Part shown: positions 4,148 through 6,755 of the stretch, piece after piece
How positions within the stretch are numbered: the stretch's first letter is position 1
How the letters are laid out: the number at the start of each line of letters is the position of its first letter
Assembly (NCBI GenBank): GCA_025454185.1
Contig: JALOOY010000082.1
Span: 1 to 6,755, forward strand
From: Thermodesulfobacteriota bacterium
GTDB taxonomy: Bacteria > Desulfobacterota > RBG-13-43-22
Length of the DNA: 6,755 nt
Reading direction: 5' to 3'
Made by a program: the position numbers and the translations under genes
Notes under the pieces: generated by a model
Databases searched by the model: none
The model's input: the letters and a program-made list of their open reading frames with translations, nothing else
What the model was told of the DNA's origin: nothing

Positions 4148-6664
4148 ATGGGGGGAGAAAAAGACCGGGTAAGAAGAATGAAGGAACAGGATTTCCTCAA
4201 AACCAGGGTATGGCTGGGGGTGTTGATTTTTCTGTTCCTAAGCCTGGCCCTGCCGGAAGCCGGTCCGGCCCTGGCGGCCACCTTTACGGTGAACAGCACG
4301 ACCGATGAGCCGGATGCGGACGTAACTGACGGGATGTGCGCCACCGCCGGGGGACTGTGCACCCTGCGGGCCGCTATCCAGCAGGCTAATGACCTGTTCC
4401 TTTTCGATCCTTTCACGCCCAACACCATCATCCTGCCCGCCGGTACCTACAACCTGACCCGCAGCGGGGCGGCCGATGACACGGCTCTGGCGGGGGACCT
4501 GGACATCACGGGCGACCTGTCTATCAACGGGGCCGGCGCGTCCCTGACTATTGTAGACGGGACGGCCAGCGCCGAGCGGGTCTTCCATGTTTTCGGGGTT
4601 ACGATAAACCTCTTCGGTTTGACCATCCGCAACGGCGACGCCGGCGGCCAATCGGGGGGCGGTATCCGCAACGAAAACGGCATCCTCTCCCTGCAGGACT
4701 GCCAGATAAACGGCCATACGGCCGGCGCGGACGGCGGCGGCCTCTACAATGCCGCCAATGGCGTCGTTTTCAGCAGCGGCAGTTCCTTCAGCCAGAACCA
4801 GGCCACCGGCAGTGGCGGCGGGATCTACAACGACGGCCTGCTGGTCTTTCAAACCGGTTCCCTGCTGAACAACGGGGCCCAGGACGGAGGGGGGATCTAC
4901 ACTTCGAGCCTGGCTCCCGATGTGAACCTGGGCAACGCCACTTTCAGCGGCAACAGCGCCGCCGGCAACGGCGGGGGGATTTTCAACACCGCTCCCCTGA
5001 CGCTGGGGGGCAGCACCCTGGTCTCCAATTCGGCCGCCAACGGCGGCGGCCTCTACAATTACTTTGACGCCCTGGCCGGTCTGGGTGGCGAGGCCCAACT
5101 GGAAAATGTCACTTTCAGCGCCAACAGTGCCGGGACCAGCGGCGGGGGCATTTGGAATGTGAACGTCGTCACCCTCACCCACGGAACGCTCCAGGGGAAC
5201 CTGGCCGGCACAGGGGGGGGGTTGGCCAACGACGTGGGCGGGACCTTCTCGCTCCAGAACACCATCGTGGCCGGCAGCACCGGCGGCAACTGCCAGGGGA
5301 CGATCACTTCCCTGGGCGGCAACCTGGACAGCGGTTCTACCTGCGGTTTCGGGGACCCGACGGACCTGAACAATACCGCCCCCTTACTGGGGCCGTTGGC
5401 CGACAACGGCGGTCTGACCCAGACCCATGCCCTGACCGCGACCAGCCCGGCCATTAATAGCGGGATCGATTTGGCGCAGGTCGTTGCCGATCAGCGGGGT
5501 TTCCCCCGGATCGTACCCTATGACCGGGGGGCCTTCGAATACCAGATCCCGGTTATTACCGGCATCATTCCCACCGAGGCCCTGGCCGGGGGGCTTGGAT
5601 TTATGCTGACGGTGGACGGCCAGAATTTCATGGAAAACGCCCGGGTCCGCTGGGGTGCCACCGATCTGACCACACTCAATATCAGCAGTACCCAGCTAAC
5701 AGCCACCGTGCAGTCCACCGACATCACCCAGGGCGGCCTAATCACCGTCACCGTGTTCAACCCCCCTCCCGGAGGCGGCACGTCCAATGGGGTGGCCTTC
5801 ACCCTGAACAATCCTCTTCCGGTCGTAACCACGTTGACGCCGAATTCGGCCCTGGCCGGATCCGGACAGCTCGTCGTCACGGTGGACGGAAGCAGCTTCG
5901 TTAACGGGGCCGTGGTCCGCTGGAACGGAACGGATCTGGCCACCAATTTTGTAGGTCCCGGTCAATTGACGGCCACGATTCCGGCCGCCAATCTGGCTAC
6001 GGCCGGGACGGCGACCATCACCGTGTTCAACCCGGCCCCCGGGGGCGGTTTGTCGAACGGGGTGACCTTCAGCATCCTGCAGCCCAATCCCAACCCGGTT
6101 ATCCTGACGCTTACGCCAACCTGGATCCTGACCGGGTCCCCGGGCTTTGATCTGGCCCTGGACGGCTTCGGTTTCATGAACGGCTCGGTGGTACGCTGGA
6201 ATGGGACGGACCTGGCCACCACTTTCGTCAACAGCGCGCAATTAACGGCCGCTATCCCGACGGCCAACCTGGCGGCTGCGGGGACGGCGACCATCACCGT
6301 CTTCAATCCGGCCCCCGGGGGCGGCTTGTCCAATGGGGTGCTTTTCTCCGTCAGGGACACCAACCCGTTGCCGGTCATCACCGGTATCCTCCCGCCGGCG
6401 GCGGCCATCGGGACGCCGGGGATTTCCGTGACGGTCCTGGGCATGGGCTTCGCGGACGGGGCGGTGGTGCGCTGGAACGGCACGGATCGCCAGACCCTCT
6501 TCGTCAACAACGATCACTTGACCGCCGTCTTTACGACGGCCGATCTGGCCGCTCCGACAACGGCCACAGTGACGGTGTTCAATCCCCTGCCGGGGGGAGG
6601 GCTTTCGAACGGCCAGCCTTTTCTGGTAGGGTACCTCCTTTACCTGCCGGTGATCAGCAAGTAA
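4148..6664 (+). CDS. Secreted right-handed beta-helix protein with CSLREA-like N-terminus and four IPT/TIG domains
   Basis: This is an 838-residue extracellular protein. Residues 1-43 are a signal peptide (hydrophobic 21-35, ALA cleavage). Residues 46-81 form a CSLREA-type module with C64, C71 and LCTLRAAIQQAN. From about 95 to 370 is a parallel beta-helix with eight GGG[IL]xN repeats, at 170, 196, 223, 247, 275, 299, 332 and 356. Residues 371-467 (NCQG, SLGGNLDSGSTCGF, GPLADNGGLTQTHAL, SPAINSG, DQRGFPR) match the choice-of-anchor Q region that often follows such helices. Four IPT/TIG immunoglobulin-like domains then begin near 468, 558, 650 and 742, each with an RWxxTD motif. The chain ends in GYLLYLPVISK. 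There is no LPXTG, PEP-CTERM or outer-membrane beta-barrel, so the means of surface retention is unclear. A role in adhesion or carbohydrate binding is plausible from the architecture but not shown. It is separated from the upstream operon by 94 bases. Confidence 0.9.
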   Translation: MGGEKDRVRRMKEQDFLKTRVWLGVLIFLFLSLALPEAGPALAATFTVNSTTDEPDADVTDGMCATAGGLCTLRAAIQQANDLFLFDPFTPNTIILPAGTYNLTRSGAADDTALAGDLDITGDLSINGAGASLTIVDGTASAERVFHVFGVTINLFGLTIRNGDAGGQSGGGIRNENGILSLQDCQINGHTAGADGGGLYNAANGVVFSSGSSFSQNQATGSGGGIYNDGLLVFQTGSLLNNGAQDGGGIYTSSLAPDVNLGNATFSGNSAAGNGGGIFNTAPLTLGGSTLVSNSAANGGGLYNYFDALAGLGGEAQLENVTFSANSAGTSGGGIWNVNVVTLTHGTLQGNLAGTGGGLANDVGGTFSLQNTIVAGSTGGNCQGTITSLGGNLDSGSTCGFGDPTDLNNTAPLLGPLADNGGLTQTHALTATSPAINSGIDLAQVVADQRGFPRIVPYDRGAFEYQIPVITGIIPTEALAGGLGFMLTVDGQNFMENARVRWGATDLTTLNISSTQLTATVQSTDITQGGLITVTVFNPPPGGGTSNGVAFTLNNPLPVVTTLTPNSALAGSGQLVVTVDGSSFVNGAVVRWNGTDLATNFVGPGQLTATIPAANLATAGTATITVFNPAPGGGLSNGVTFSILQPNPNPVILTLTPTWILTGSPGFDLALDGFGFMNGSVVRWNGTDLATTFVNSAQLTAAIPTANLAAAGTATITVFNPAPGGGLSNGVLFSVRDTNPLPVITGILPPAAAIGTPGISVTVLGMGFADGAVVRWNGTDRQTLFVNNDHLTAVFTTADLAAPTTATVTVFNPLPGGGLSNGQPFLVGYLLYLPVISK
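4655..5230 (+). repeat. Eight beta-helix coding repeats (GGG[IL]xN)
   Basis: Within the surface-protein gene, codons for GGGIRN, GGGLYN, GGGIYN, GGGIYT, GGGIFN, GGGLYN, GGGIWN and GGGLAN recur every 24 to 33 residues (steps 26, 27, 24, 28, 24, 33, 24). They mark successive coils of the beta-helix. The DNA between them has diverged, so this is a protein-level repeat and not a recent tandem DNA repeat. Confidence 0.85.
5549..6628 (+). repeat. Four tandem IPT/TIG domain repeats
   Basis: Four units of about 90-92 codons are each built as PVxTxxxP, a VDG-type turn, RWxxTD, QLTA, TVTVFNPxPGGG and SNG. The RWxxTD motif begins at residues 501, 591, 683 and 775. Units 2 and 3 are the closest pair: 6002-6064 and 6278-6340 encode 21 identical residues, and the six base differences are all at third codon positions. 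Unit 1 is the most divergent, with RWGATD and PPPGGGTSNG. Confidence 0.88.
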
Positions 6665-6674
6665 CGGCTTCAGC

Positions 6675-6711
6675 CGGGGGAGGCGGGAAGCGCCCCGTCC
6701 CGCCTCCCCCG
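6675..6711 (+). terminator. Probable intrinsic terminator (strong GC hairpin)
   Basis: A perfect 14-bp stem (6675-6688 pairing with 6698-6711, left arm CGGGGGAGGCGGGA) has a 9-base loop and starts 10 bases after the TAA of the surface-protein gene. What follows is CCTCTTTCC, a poor T tract, so termination may rely on the hairpin alone or on Rho. The remaining bases to 6755 show no gene. Confidence 0.65.
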
Positions 6712-6755
6712 CCTCTTTCCGCCAATCAAGGCTATGGACTGCAGCCGGGTCCGAC

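Noticed and set aside
4238..5182. Minus-strand open frame opposite the beta-helix region
   Set aside because: It arises from the repeated Gly and Asn codons on the + strand; no independent evidence.
6600..6664. LPXTG or PEP-CTERM anchor at the end of the surface protein
   Set aside because: The C-terminus has YLPVISK only, with no sortase motif, no trailing transmembrane helix and no basic tail beyond the final Lys.

Overview
The window is one strand-coherent stretch of GC-rich bacterial DNA. All supported genes lie on the + strand and are tightly packed, most with good Shine-Dalgarno sites. Taxonomy cannot be fixed from the sequence. A type II DMSO-reductase-family operon, an FmdE-family protein and an Adhesin_E-like lipoprotein would suit a Desulfobacterota or similar anaerobe. 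The CSLREA, beta-helix and IPT surface protein ending in LYLPVISK recalls secreted proteins of Chloroflexota. I leave this open.

Region 1 (about 2-4053) is a probable operon for a periplasmic molybdenum oxidoreductase of the type II DMSO reductase group, the group of ethylbenzene dehydrogenase, selenate and chlorate reductases and DMS dehydrogenase. It contains the last 41 codons of the presumed catalytic alpha subunit (2-127), the four-cluster iron-sulfur beta subunit (193-1263), a signal-peptide-bearing heme b gamma subunit (1305-2057) and a TorD/NarJ-type chaperone (2105-2857). An FmdE-family zinc-ribbon protein (2854-3570) overlaps the chaperone by ATGA. A small predicted lipoprotein resembling Adhesin_E (3571-4053) starts directly at the FmdE stop. 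The inferred electron path is alpha (Mo-bisPGD) to beta (three [4Fe-4S] and one [3Fe-4S]) to gamma (heme b) and then to an unknown periplasmic partner. The chaperone and perhaps the FmdE protein would serve cofactor loading. The substrate cannot be told because the catalytic alpha subunit lies almost wholly outside the window.

Region 2 (4054-6755) holds a 94-base spacer and then an 838-residue secreted protein (4148-6664). It has a signal peptide, a CSLREA-like N-terminal module, a right-handed beta-helix with eight GGG[IL]xN repeats, a choice-of-anchor-Q-like region and four IPT/TIG domains. It is followed by a 14-bp perfect GC-rich hairpin that probably ends transcription. It is not obviously linked in function to region 1.

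No RNA genes, CRISPR arrays, transposases or phage genes were seen. The most interesting point is the gene set alpha-beta-gamma-chaperone-FmdE-lipoprotein: a periplasmic molybdoenzyme of unassigned substrate with two accessory genes that the characterised operons, as I know them, do not have.
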